From NCBI RefSeq assembly GCF_003231275.1, contig NZ_QKVL01000056.1:1-32220 (forward strand): 32,220 bases of DNA, in the 5' to 3' direction. This document shows positions 1 to 7,175 of the stretch, piece after piece. Within the stretch, counting starts at the first letter, position 1; the number at the start of each line of letters is the position of its first letter. The position numbers and the translations under genes were made by a program. Below the pieces are notes generated by a model. That model made no database searches. It was not told the DNA's origin and saw only the letters and a list, made by a program, of their open reading frames with translations. The stretch comes from Pseudomonas huaxiensis (GTDB taxonomy: Bacteria > Pseudomonadota > Gammaproteobacteria > Pseudomonadales > Pseudomonadaceae).

Positions 1-6
1 CGTCCA

Positions 7-80
7 TTTTGCCAAGACAAAAGGACCCGCCGTAGAGGCGGAAGGGGCCGGCAGCCTCGCCAAATCGAATGGATAAGCTC
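7..80 (-). repeat. Dispersed repeat, inverted copy of the one near 31977-32051
   Basis: This stretch, read on the minus strand, matches the sequence at 31977-32051 almost base for base over about 75 bases. It begins GAGCTTATCCATTCGAT and ends TCTTGGCAAAA. The few differences are single bases plus a small indel near GGCG. It holds no convincing gene. I take it to be a dispersed intergenic repeat of the genus; what it does is unknown. Confidence 0.75.
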
Positions 81-82
81 GC

Positions 83-115
83 AAACCCAAACCCAAACCC
101 AAACCCAAACCCAAA
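83..115. repeat. Short tandem repeat of AAACCC, 5.5 copies
   Basis: Five perfect AAACCC units followed by AAA lie between the dispersed repeat and the end of the ribbon-helix-helix gene. The repeat is intergenic and not in a reading frame. The unit resembles eukaryotic telomere repeats, but it is far too short for that role and more likely reflects replication slippage. Confidence 0.9.
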
Positions 116-147
116 GATCATCGCCCCCCAGCACTGTTTCCCGGATC

Positions 148-447
148 TCAGCGACCCACAGCCTTGAGCGGAATCGGCTCGGCGCTGCGCCGCTGGCTCA
201 GGTAACGGATGCAACTGACCCGCAAGAACGAGGCAAAGTTGACCACCTCGCCGCGGTACTCCATCACTTCGTCATAGAGCTTGGTAATCAGTTGGTTGGT
301 GGTCATCCCGTCAACCTCGGCGATTTCCCGCAATACATCCCAGAACTGGTTTTCCAGGCGCAGCGTGGTCACCACCCCGCGAATGCGCAGCGAGCGGCTG
401 CGCGATTCATAGAGGATCGGGTCGGCTTTGACGTAGAGCTCGCACAT
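148..447 (-). CDS. Ribbon-helix-helix domain protein
   Basis: A 99-residue protein with the look of a small ribbon-helix-helix DNA-binding protein of the RHH_4 type. A basic beta-strand-like stretch around residues 17-33 (SRSLRIRGVVTTLRLENQFW) is followed by two helices (DVLREIAEVDGMTTNQLITKLYDEV, residues 37-61). In this family the strand pairs in a dimer and contacts DNA; target genes here are unknown. The start is well supported: AAGGAGGG lies a few bases before the ATG at 447. It begins 10 bases after the DJ-1/PfpI-like gene on the same strand, so the two are probably co-transcribed. Full length for the family. The DNA-binding role is inferred from fold resemblance only. Confidence 0.8.
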   Translation of the reverse strand: MCELYVKADPILYESRSRSLRIRGVVTTLRLENQFWDVLREIAEVDGMTTNQLITKLYDEVMEYRGEVVNFASFLRVSCIRYLSQRRSAEPIPLKAVGR

Positions 448-457
448 GGGCCCTCCT

Positions 458-1039
458 TCACAGGGTGATGCGGGTGCCGAGCAGACCGAGGAACGCCGCC
501 AGCCACGCCGGATGCGCAGGCCATGCCGGCGCGGTGGCGAGGTTGCCCTCGACGTGCGCCTGTGTCACCTCGATATCGATATAGCGCCCGCCCGCCAGCT
601 TCACTTCCGGGGCGCACGCCGGGTAGGCGCTGCATTCGCGGCCTTCCAGTACGCCCGCCGCAGCCAGCAGTTGCGCGCCGTGACACACCGCCGCGATCGG
701 CTTGCCGGCCTGGTCGATGGCTTTCACCAGCGCCAGCACGTCTTCGTTCAGGCGCAGGTATTCCGGGGCACGGCCGCCGGGTATTACCAGCGCGTCGTAA
801 TCCTCGGCGTTCACCTTGGCAAAGTCGAAATTGAGGGCGAAGTTGTGCCCCGGCTTTTCGCTGTAGGTCTGGTCGCCTTCAAAATCATGGATCGCGGTAC
901 GCACCGACTGCCCCGCCTGCTTGCCCGGACACACCGCATGCACGATGTGGCCGATCATCTGCAGGGCCTGGAACGGCACCATGACTTCGTAGTCTTCGAC
1001 GTAGTCGCCCACCAACATCAGAATTTTCTTGGCCGCCAT
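458..1039 (-). CDS. DJ-1/PfpI family protein
   Basis: A 193-residue DJ-1/PfpI-superfamily protein (class I glutamine amidotransferase-like fold). The nucleophile elbow is AAVCHGAQLL with Cys119 followed by His120, and the conserved acidic residue of the family is probably Glu15 or Glu18 in GDYVEDYEV. The DALVIPGGRAPEYLR segment (residues 82-96) is the usual strand and loop before the elbow. Family members include deglycase or glyoxalase-type enzymes, chaperones and proteases; sequence reading alone does not choose between them. The start has GGAG about 8 bases upstream. It is the first gene of a probable two-gene unit with the ribbon-helix-helix gene. Cytoplasmic, with no signal peptide. Confidence 0.88.
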   Translation of the reverse strand: MAAKKILMLVGDYVEDYEVMVPFQALQMIGHIVHAVCPGKQAGQSVRTAIHDFEGDQTYSEKPGHNFALNFDFAKVNAEDYDALVIPGGRAPEYLRLNEDVLALVKAIDQAGKPIAAVCHGAQLLAAAGVLEGRECSAYPACAPEVKLAGGRYIDIEVTQAHVEGNLATAPAWPAHPAWLAAFLGLLGTRITL

Positions 1040-1133
1040 TTCTCGATCTCCTTCGTGTGCAAGGGAAAAGGTACCCAGACACGTTAGACCCAGCCGGACA
1101 CTCGCGGGTAATAAGTCGCTACTACGTCAGACG

Positions 1134-2291
1134 TCAGTCACGGCGGTCCAGCAGATTGACCACCACCCGGTCCAGCCAACCCCACACCCGCTGTTGCAGG
1201 CGACGCCACAAGGGCCGGGCGCGCCAGTCATCGAGGTCAATCTGCACGCTCTGGCTGAAGTCGCGGATAAAGCTCTCGGCCACCGCAGCGGTCAGCGCCG
1301 GGTCGATCGCTTCGACGTTGGCCTCAAGGTTGAAACGCAGGTTCCAGTGGTCGAAGTTGCATGAGCCGATGCTCACCCAGTCATCCACCAGCACCATTTT
1401 CAGGTGCAGGAAACACGGCTGGAATTCGAATATTTTCACCCCGGCGCGCAGCAGGCGCGGGTAATAGCGATGGCCGGCATAGCGCACCGATGGATGATCG
1501 GTGCGCGGCCCGGTGAGCAGCAGGCGTACGTCGATGCCCAGCGAGGCGGCCCGACGCAGGGAACGGCGGACTTTCCAGGTTGGCAGGAAATACGGGGTCG
1601 CCAGCCAGATCCGTCGCTTGCCACTGTTCAACGCGCGTACCAGCGATTGCAGGATGTCGCGGTGTTGCCGGGCGTCGGCGTAGGCAACCCGGCCCATGCC
1701 CTCACCACTGACCGGTATTCGCGGCAAACGGGACAGGCCGAAGTGGGTCGGCGGGCGCCAGGCGACACGGCGCGGGTTGGCCCGCCACTGGCGATCGAAG
1801 AGCATCTGCCAGTCGGTCACCAGCGGCCCCCGTATTTCCACCATCACCTCATGCCATTCACTGACATCGTTCTCGGGATGCCAGAACTCATCAGTGACGC
1901 CGGTGCCGCCGACCCAGGCGATGCTCTGGTCCACCAGCAGAATTTTGCGGTGATCGCGATAGAGGTTTCGCACGCCACGGCGCCAGCGCAGGCGGTTGTA
2001 CCAGCGCAGCTCGACACCCGCCGCTTGCAAACGCTGGCGCAAGCCCAGGGTGAAGGCCATGGAGCCATAGTCATCGAACAGGCAACGCACCTGCACGCCG
2101 CGCTCGGCGGCGCTGACCAGGGCCTGGACCATGGCGTCCGCGCAAGCGCCTGCCTCCACCAGGTACAACTCCAGATCAACCTGGAACTCGGCCCGGGCAA
2201 TGGCGGTGAGCATGTTCGGGAAAAAGGCCGGGCCGTCGATCAGCAGTTCGAATTGATTGCCGGAACGCCAGGGGAAGACCGGCCCGGCCAT
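1134..2291 (-). CDS. Phospholipase D-like protein, cardiolipin synthase ClsB type
   Basis: A 385-residue PLD-superfamily protein with two HKD motifs: H114-x-K116-x4-D121 in HRKILLVD and H296-x-K298-x4-D303 in HLKMVLVDD, each followed by the G-[GS] and N/D positions expected (VGGTG, IGSCNFD). Enzymes of this layout transfer phosphatidyl groups, and those lacking N-terminal membrane spans, as here, resemble ClsB, which makes cardiolipin from phosphatidylglycerol plus phosphatidylethanolamine. No signal peptide or membrane helix is visible, so membrane association would be peripheral. The ATG lies one base after the stop of the yceI-like gene, so translational coupling is likely. The exact lipid substrates are not shown by the sequence. 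Confidence 0.88.
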   Translation of the reverse strand: MAGPVFPWRSGNQFELLIDGPAFFPNMLTAIARAEFQVDLELYLVEAGACADAMVQALVSAAERGVQVRCLFDDYGSMAFTLGLRQRLQAAGVELRWYNRLRWRRGVRNLYRDHRKILLVDQSIAWVGGTGVTDEFWHPENDVSEWHEVMVEIRGPLVTDWQMLFDRQWRANPRRVAWRPPTHFGLSRLPRIPVSGEGMGRVAYADARQHRDILQSLVRALNSGKRRIWLATPYFLPTWKVRRSLRRAASLGIDVRLLLTGPRTDHPSVRYAGHRYYPRLLRAGVKIFEFQPCFLHLKMVLVDDWVSIGSCNFDHWNLRFNLEANVEAIDPALTAAVAESFIRDFSQSVQIDLDDWRARPLWRRLQQRVWGWLDRVVVNLLDRRD

Positions 2292-2292
2292 G

Positions 2293-2874
2293 TCAGCGGG
2301 CCGTGAAGATCAGCACCGCACCCACCGGCACCGACAGATTGATCGACTTGAGCCCGGCCGCCTTGCGCAGGGTTTCCAGGCCCGGGGCCAGGTCGAAATG
2401 CTCGGCGCGCAACACCAGCGGTTCAAGGGTCACCACCTGGAAGCGCCGCTCGTCCAGCCGGGTCGCCAGCAATTGGGCGTTGTAGCTATGGCTTTTGCCA
2501 TGCAGCGTTACGGTCAGCGGCAGGCGCAGTTCGAGTTGCGCGCCGTTGGCCAGGTCGTTGATCGGGCGCAGGTTCAACTGGGCGTTGATGATCGCATCGG
2601 GGAAGGCCTCGACATTGAACAGCTCTTTGCGCATGCGCTCGTCACGCAGCGGAATGCCGCTGCTGACGGACTCCATCTCGACCTCCAGCTCGGCCGCCCC
2701 CTTGCGGTCGACCTTGCCGTGCAGGACCAGGAAGCGGTGCACTTCCGACACGTCGCCGTTTTTGCTGGTGATGAAGGAAAGGCGGGATGACTCGTTGTCC
2801 AGGTACCAATTGGCCTGGGCGGGAAGGCAGACGATCGCCAGCAAGGCGAGAGCGAGACGAAGCGGGCTGGGCAT
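2293..2874 (-). CDS. YceI-like exported protein
   Basis: A 193-residue protein with a clean Sec signal peptide (MPSPLRLALALLAIVCLPAQA, likely cleaved before NWYLDNESSR). The mature part starts with the Trp-x-Leu-Asp...Ser-x-Leu-Ser-Phe pattern typical of YceI-like lipocalin-fold proteins, and later VTLHGKSHSYNAQLL and DLAPGLETLRKAAGLKSINLSVPV are also family-like. YceI proteins bind long hydrophobic molecules such as polyisoprenoids in the periplasm; the ligand here is unknown. AGGA precedes the ATG. It sits 45 bases after the small Cys protein and one base before the PLD gene, in a compact four-gene minus-strand run. A lipid-related theme with the PLD neighbour is plausible but inferred. Confidence 0.85.
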   Translation of the reverse strand: MPSPLRLALALLAIVCLPAQANWYLDNESSRLSFITSKNGDVSEVHRFLVLHGKVDRKGAAELEVEMESVSSGIPLRDERMRKELFNVEAFPDAIINAQLNLRPINDLANGAQLELRLPLTVTLHGKSHSYNAQLLATRLDERRFQVVTLEPLVLRAEHFDLAPGLETLRKAAGLKSINLSVPVGAVLIFTAR

Positions 2875-2919
2875 GCGAAATCCTGAAACACTTTGGTCGT
2901 CAACCTTACCCGGCTGCCC

Positions 2920-3216
2920 TCATGGCAGCAAGCGACAGCCCTCGCGCGGGCCCAGCCACATCGCGCTGCTGCGACGACCAAGGCCCGCGGCCTCGACCCG
3001 GCGACTCGACGGCTCGTCCCGCAACTCGCTCAATGGCAGGTATTGCTTCACATAGCCCTGGCAGTAACCGGTATCGAAGCCCATGACATAGCGGCACGAA
3101 CAGTACTCCTTCGCCGAGTAGGCACTGAGAATGCCAGGAAACGCCGTCAGCGCGTCACGCTCGGACCAGCCCCAGACCAGCAGACCAAGGACCACCACCA
3201 ACAGCAGGCGCTTCAT
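2920..3216 (-). CDS. Small exported or membrane-anchored Cys-containing protein, unknown function
   Basis: A 98-residue protein I do not recognise as a named family. Residues 1-17 (MKRLLLVVVLGLLVWGW) form a signal peptide or single membrane anchor. The remainder has four cysteines, C39 and C41 in YCSCRYVMGFDTGYC, then C52 and C94, suggesting periplasmic disulfides. A basic PSSRRVEAAGLGRRS stretch precedes the C-terminus. Its ATG overlaps the stop of the upstream serine hydrolase as ATGA, so it is almost certainly translated with it. Such tight coupling hints that the two act together, for example as hydrolase and accessory protein, but nothing more can be claimed. Confidence 0.75.
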   Translation of the reverse strand: MKRLLLVVVLGLLVWGWSERDALTAFPGILSAYSAKEYCSCRYVMGFDTGYCQGYVKQYLPLSELRDEPSSRRVEAAGLGRRSSAMWLGPREGCRLLP

Positions 3217-4265
3217 GGCCGCTCTCCGCCGAACGCTGCCAGCACATGACGGAGCAGCGTGTTGTGCTGGAAGCTGCCGTCGCGGTCATCGGCGTAGCGC
3301 ACCACCACCAGTTTCTGTTCCGGCAGCACGTAGAGTGCCTGGCCCCAGTGGCCGAGGGCGGCGAAGGTTTGCGCCGGGGCATCCGGCCAGGGCAATGGCT
3401 GGCCCGGCGCAGCGCGGTTGAGCCACCAGTGCCCGCCCGGCATCGCCTCGCCGGGTGAGGCGGCGGCCTTGTGGAAAGGCTCGCGATTGAAGGCCACCCA
3501 GCTCGCCGGCAGCAGTTGTCGACCCTGCCAACGACCGTCGTCCAGCATCAACTGACCGATCCGCGCCAGCTCGCGGGCGGTCATGTAGAGGTAGGAAGAG
3601 CCCACGAAGGTGCCCTGCGCGTCCCGCTCCCACACCGCCTGCCGAATGCCCAGCGGCTCGAAGAGCGCCTGCCACGGGTAATCTGCGTACGCCTCCGGGC
3701 CGACCATCTGTCGCAGCGCCGCAGCCAGCAGGTTGCTGTCGCCACTGGAATAAAGAAAACGCTCGCCCGGCGCCGCAGCCACACCGTGCGCGGCGGTGAA
3801 ACCGGCCATGTCGCTGCGACCAAGGGTATAGAGCATCGCCACCACCGAGGATTTCAGCGGCGCGTATTCATAGTCTTCCTGCCAGTCCAGGCCGCTGGCC
3901 CAGTGCAGCAGGTCGGCGATACGGACGTTCGGATGGGCCTGCATTGGCGGGTAGAACCGGGCGACCGGGTCATCCAGTGTGAAACGCCCCTCGCCCTGCG
4001 CGACACCGAGCACCGTCGCCAGCACGCTCTTGCTGATCGACCAGGTCAGGTGGGGGGTGTCTGCGGTGTTGGGGGTGGCGTACCGCTCCAACACCACCTG
4101 ACCATCGCGGATCACCAGCAGCGCATCGGTGCGCACGCCGTCGCGGGTCTGATCGTTGCGTGGAGGGAAGGTGTAGGACTGCAAGGCCGCCAGTGCCGGC
4201 GCGTCGCTGGCGCTGGCGACGGTACAGACCGTCCACAACAGAAACCCGATGAGCGCGGTGCGCAT
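3213..4265 (-). CDS. Exported serine hydrolase, class C beta-lactamase/penicillin-binding fold
   Basis: A 350-residue exported protein of the beta-lactamase class C/esterase superfamily. The SxxK motif is S76-I-S-K79 in TWSISKSVLA, the Tyr-x-Ser motif is Y172-S-S174 in LYSSGDSN, and the third motif appears as HWG in ALGHWGQALYVLPE. I chose the ATG at 4265 because it gives a clean signal peptide (MRTALIGFLLWTVCTVASAS); an in-frame ATG at 4331 adds 22 unlike residues, falls at the edge of a repeat element and has no ribosome site. Members hydrolyse beta-lactams, esters, amides or D-amino-acid peptides; the substrate cannot be told here. It overlaps the next gene by 4 bases and probably heads a four-gene unit. 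Confidence 0.88.
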   Translation of the reverse strand: MRTALIGFLLWTVCTVASASDAPALAALQSYTFPPRNDQTRDGVRTDALLVIRDGQVVLERYATPNTADTPHLTWSISKSVLATVLGVAQGEGRFTLDDPVARFYPPMQAHPNVRIADLLHWASGLDWQEDYEYAPLKSSVVAMLYTLGRSDMAGFTAAHGVAAAPGERFLYSSGDSNLLAAALRQMVGPEAYADYPWQALFEPLGIRQAVWERDAQGTFVGSSYLYMTARELARIGQLMLDDGRWQGRQLLPASWVAFNREPFHKAAASPGEAMPGGHWWLNRAAPGQPLPWPDAPAQTFAALGHWGQALYVLPEQKLVVVRYADDRDGSFQHNTLLRHVLAAFGGERP

Positions 4266-4330
4266 GGCCGTTACCCGGAGAGCGTGATCGGGCAAGGCTA
4301 GCAGGGGTTCATGACAGGATGGGGGTGCCA

Positions 4331-4587
4331 TTTGCTAGCCGGTGGATTTTCAGTGTCCCTGAGATCGAGCGCCGCTCGCGCGGCGCATCGCGAGCGAGCT
4401 CGCTCCTACAATCAGTTGTGGGGAGGCAGTTAGGGTCGACTCAATACCACGTCGTACAAACAAGGCGGTTAACTATGGCCTGACAGGCATAGGCACGTTG
4501 CAACCACTGTAGGAGCGAGCTAGCTCGCGATGCGCCGCGCGGGCGGCGCTCGATCTTGAGAGCGCTAAAAACCTATCGGCTAGCAAA
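4331..4587. repeat. 257-bp REP-type element with ~83-bp inverted arms
   Basis: The left arm starts TTTGCTAGCCG at 4331 and runs through GATCGAGCGCCGC, GCGCGGCGCATCGCGAG and GAGCTCGCTCCTACA to about 4412. The right arm (about 4508-4587) is its reverse complement with roughly ten substitutions and an indel, ending CGGCTAGCAAA. The core of about 95 bases between the arms is unique sequence. The inner arms carry the REP core TGTAGGAGCGAGC; the outer 40-50 bases go well beyond an ordinary REP doublet. The element fills nearly all of the 342-base gap between the serine hydrolase and the acyl-CoA dehydrogenase homologue (4266-4607). I see no gene in this gap. Confidence 0.85.
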
Positions 4588-4607
4588 TAGCAGCCACCAC
4601 ACAACCC

Positions 4608-5501
4608 TCAAGAAAACCCCGCCAACCTCCACGCCTTCTCCAAACGCTTCGCCCGCGCCGCGCTGGCGATGTCGAGGATGCCCTGATCACGCATCCACAC
4701 ATTCGCCCATTCGCCTTCGGTGTCGGCCAGCGCCTTGTTGAGTTCGTCGCGCAGGTCGCTGAACTGGGCGAACAGCCCGCCCAGCAACAAATGGCTGGCG
4801 GAGACTTCCGGACTCTGCCGACTGCCTTCCGCGCAACCGGCAAGCAGCGCCAACAAACGCAAGAGCAGACTCTGCGACCAGCCATTGGCCCGGCCAATGC
4901 CATACATCCACGCCGTCAACGCACTGAGCACATACAAGTCTTCGAGGGAGCGGAAGGGTTTGACGTAGGCGTCCCAGCCATCACCGGCCAGGCGCTCGCA
5001 CAGCGCCTGATCCAGGTGCAGACGGGCATGGCCCACCTCGGGCATCAGCGGCAGGGCCGGCAACGGCTCCAGGCGTACGCCCGGTTCGCCGGGATAGACC
5101 ACCGCCAGGCTCAGCCGCGGGCCTTCGGAAATGCTTTCGCAACGTGCCGCCACCAGCAGCCAGTCGGCATCAATGCCGCCGGTGACGAAGTCTTTATCAC
5201 CGCTCAGGCGCAGCGCGTCCACGTCGAGGCGCATGTGCATGTCGGCGGGACGAACGCTACGTTTCTCACTCGCGCAGAGCGCGCCAAGGCTGACCGGCGC
5301 GCTGGGCCAGAGCACCCGCAGCGCCGCCTGATAGCCGGTGAGAAAAGCCAGCCCCGGGGTCGGCATGGCCTGACCGCCGAGCACCGCCAGTTCGAACGGC
5401 GATACCGGGCCGAGGCGTTCCAGCAGGCTCGCCCAAGTGTCGCCAAGGTTCTCGAGCAGGGGTTGTGAATGCGCGTGATTGAGTCGTTCCAGCCAGGCCA
5501 T
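4608..5501 (-). CDS. Acyl-CoA dehydrogenase-like protein, short
   Basis: A 297-residue protein resembling the acyl-CoA dehydrogenase superfamily. The middle part looks like the beta-domain (LDVDALRLSGDKDFVTGGIDADWLLVAARC, about residues 92-121), and the last 100 residues are helical and Leu-rich like the C-terminal domain. Canonical enzymes are about 380 residues, so this one is short, mainly through loss of N-terminal helices. I could not assign a catalytic glutamate with confidence, so activity is uncertain. The start has AGGAG 8 bases upstream of the ATG. It diverges from olsBA and shares the 5502-5634 promoter region with it. Regulation together with olsBA is possible but inferred. Confidence 0.72.
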   Translation of the reverse strand: MAWLERLNHAHSQPLLENLGDTWASLLERLGPVSPFELAVLGGQAMPTPGLAFLTGYQAALRVLWPSAPVSLGALCASEKRSVRPADMHMRLDVDALRLSGDKDFVTGGIDADWLLVAARCESISEGPRLSLAVVYPGEPGVRLEPLPALPLMPEVGHARLHLDQALCERLAGDGWDAYVKPFRSLEDLYVLSALTAWMYGIGRANGWSQSLLLRLLALLAGCAEGSRQSPEVSASHLLLGGLFAQFSDLRDELNKALADTEGEWANVWMRDQGILDIASAARAKRLEKAWRLAGFS

Positions 5502-5519
5502 CGAAGTACTCCTTGGGGG

Positions 5520-5537
5520 CTGTCATACAAGCATCAC
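5520..5537 (+). promoter_or_regulatory. Possible Pho box upstream of olsBA
   Basis: CTGTCAT at 5520-5526 is a perfect Pho-box half-site. It is followed after ACAA by GCATCAC, which matches the second half (CTGTCAY) at 4 of 7 positions with the correct 11-base period. Ornithine lipid synthesis in Pseudomonas is known to rise on phosphate starvation, which fits. The second half is weak and the site could be chance. Confidence 0.4.
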
Positions 5538-5634
5538 CAAACATTCATGGGGGTGACACCGCCGCTACCTAGCCTGAGCTTGCACAACAAAGTCGACCGG
5601 CCGCAACCCCATGGCTGGCTTATGGAGACTCGCA

Positions 5635-6390
5635 ATGACTCAGATCGCTCGCTCTGGCGACAACAGCACTGAACGCCGTCTGCAAGCCGAACGCCTGGTG
5701 GGCCCGGCTGCATTGCGCGAGGCCCAGGCCCTGCGTTTCAGTGTCTTCAGTGGTGAATTCAAGGCCAAGCTCAAAGGCGCCGAACTGGGCCTGGACATGG
5801 ACGATTACGACGATCACTGCATGCACATCGGCGTGCGCGACCTCAACAGCGGTCGGCTGGTCGCCACCACCCGTCTGCTCGATCATCACGCCGCCAGCAG
5901 CCTGGGGCGTTTCTACAGTGAAGAAGAATTCAGCCTGCACGGCCTCGGCCATCTGCAAGGCCCGATCCTGGAACTGGGGCGCACCTGCGTCGATGCCGCC
6001 TACCGCAACGGCGGCACCATCGCCGTGCTCTGGAGCGAACTGGCAGAAATCCTCAACGAAGGCCGCTACAGCTACCTGATGGGCTGCGCCAGCATCCCGA
6101 TGCAGGACGGCGGCGTGCAGGCCCACGCGATCATGCAGCGTCTGCGCGACCAGCACCTGTGCACCGAACACCTGCGCGCCGAACCGAAGAACCCGCTGCC
6201 CAACCTGGCCCTGCCGAGCAATGTGATCGCGCAGATGCCACCGCTGCTCAAGGCCTACATGCGCCTGGGCGCGAAAATCTGCGGCGAGCCGTGCTGGGAC
6301 GAGGATTTCCAGGTGGCCGACGTGTTCATCCTGCTCAAGCGCGACGAGCTTTGCCCGCGTTACGCCCGCCACTTCAAGGCGGCCGTCTGA
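5635..6390 (+). CDS. olsB: L-ornithine N(alpha)-acyltransferase OlsB
   Basis: A 251-residue GNAT-type acyltransferase of the OlsB/hemolysin-like acyltransferase family. It would transfer a 3-hydroxyacyl group from acyl carrier protein to the alpha-amino group of ornithine, the first step to ornithine lipids at the inner membrane. Family signatures are LRFSVFSGEF (residues 33-42), DDYDDHCMHIGVRD (56-69) and the strongly conserved ELGRTCVDAAYRNGG (113-127). I start at the ATG at 5635, which has GGAG at 5624-5627, instead of an in-frame ATG 24 bases earlier without a ribosome site. Its stop overlaps the start of olsA (TGATG), so the two are translationally coupled, as expected for the two-step pathway. 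Confidence 0.92.
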   Translation: MTQIARSGDNSTERRLQAERLVGPAALREAQALRFSVFSGEFKAKLKGAELGLDMDDYDDHCMHIGVRDLNSGRLVATTRLLDHHAASSLGRFYSEEEFSLHGLGHLQGPILELGRTCVDAAYRNGGTIAVLWSELAEILNEGRYSYLMGCASIPMQDGGVQAHAIMQRLRDQHLCTEHLRAEPKNPLPNLALPSNVIAQMPPLLKAYMRLGAKICGEPCWDEDFQVADVFILLKRDELCPRYARHFKAAV

Positions 6391-7175
6391 TGCAGCGCCT
6401 GCGTGTGTACGCACGCATCGTCCGGGTGCTGCTGGTGGTGGCGTTTGGCTTGGGCATGGCGACCCTGTTCGGCGTGTTCGAGCGTCTGGGCATCAACGCC
6501 TCGGCGCAGCGGCGCCAGCGCTGGTCGCAGGTATTCATGAAGCGGTTGGCCCACGCACTACCCTTCCGCGTCCGGGTCATCGGCGAATTGCCGACACGGC
6601 CGATGCTCTGGGTCAGCAACCATGTGTCATGGACCGACATCCCGCTGCTGGGCATGCTGGCGCCGTTGTCGTTCCTGTCCAAGGCCGAAGTGCGCACCTG
6701 GCCGGTGGCCGGCTGGCTGGCGCACAAGGCCGGCACCCTGTTCATCCGTCGTGGCGGTGGCGACAGCCAGTTGCTGCGCCGGCAGATCAGCCAGCACCTG
6801 CAACAGGACTGTGCCTTGCTGATCTTCCCGGAAGGCACCACCACCGATGGCCGCAGCCTGCGCACCTTTCATGGCCGCCTGTTGGCCAGCGCCATCGATA
6901 CCGAGGTGCCGCTGCAGCCGATCGCCCTGCGCTACCTGCGCAACGGCCAGGCGGATGCGATCGCGCCGTTCATTGGCGACGACGACCTGCTGTCGCATTT
7001 GATGCGTCTGTTCGGGCAGCCGTGTGGCGAGGTGGAAATCCATCTGCTGGCGCCGATTGCCAGCCAAGGCGAGGAACGCGCCGCGCTGGCCTTCAAGGCT
7101 CAGCAGGCGATCAGCCTGACGCTGTTCGGCAGCGAAGCCGAAACCCTGCCTCAGCGCCGCGCCAAGGCGGCCTGA
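6390..7175 (+). CDS. olsA: Lyso-ornithine lipid O-acyltransferase OlsA (PlsC family)
   Basis: A 261-residue 1-acyl-glycerol-3-phosphate acyltransferase-like protein. An N-terminal membrane helix (about residues 8-30) is followed by the catalytic H78-x4-D83 in SNHVSWTD and the substrate-binding FPEGTTTDGR (146-155). Beside olsB the likely role is acylation of lyso-ornithine lipid to ornithine lipid at the cytoplasmic face of the inner membrane. The start at 6390 shares the A of the olsB TGA; a longer open frame upstream lies inside olsB in another frame and is ignored. The 3' end overlaps the convergent acpH-like gene by 25 bases, leaving no room for a classical terminator between them. Confidence 0.9.
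   Translation: MQRLRVYARIVRVLLVVAFGLGMATLFGVFERLGINASAQRRQRWSQVFMKRLAHALPFRVRVIGELPTRPMLWVSNHVSWTDIPLLGMLAPLSFLSKAEVRTWPVAGWLAHKAGTLFIRRGGGDSQLLRRQISQHLQQDCALLIFPEGTTTDGRSLRTFHGRLLASAIDTEVPLQPIALRYLRNGQADAIAPFIGDDDLLSHLMRLFGQPCGEVEIHLLAPIASQGEERAALAFKAQQAISLTLFGSEAETLPQRRAKAA

Noticed and set aside
83..115. True telomere or linear replicon end
   Set aside because: The array is only 33 bases, is internal, and is followed by ordinary chromosomal genes.
4331..4587. CRISPR or transposon gene between the serine hydrolase and the acyl-CoA dehydrogenase homologue
   Set aside because: Only one inverted pair is present, with no regularly spaced direct repeats and no transposase frame.
6159..6389. 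77-codon upstream extension of olsA
   Set aside because: It lies inside olsB in another frame, and the ATG overlapping the olsB stop gives the family N-terminus.
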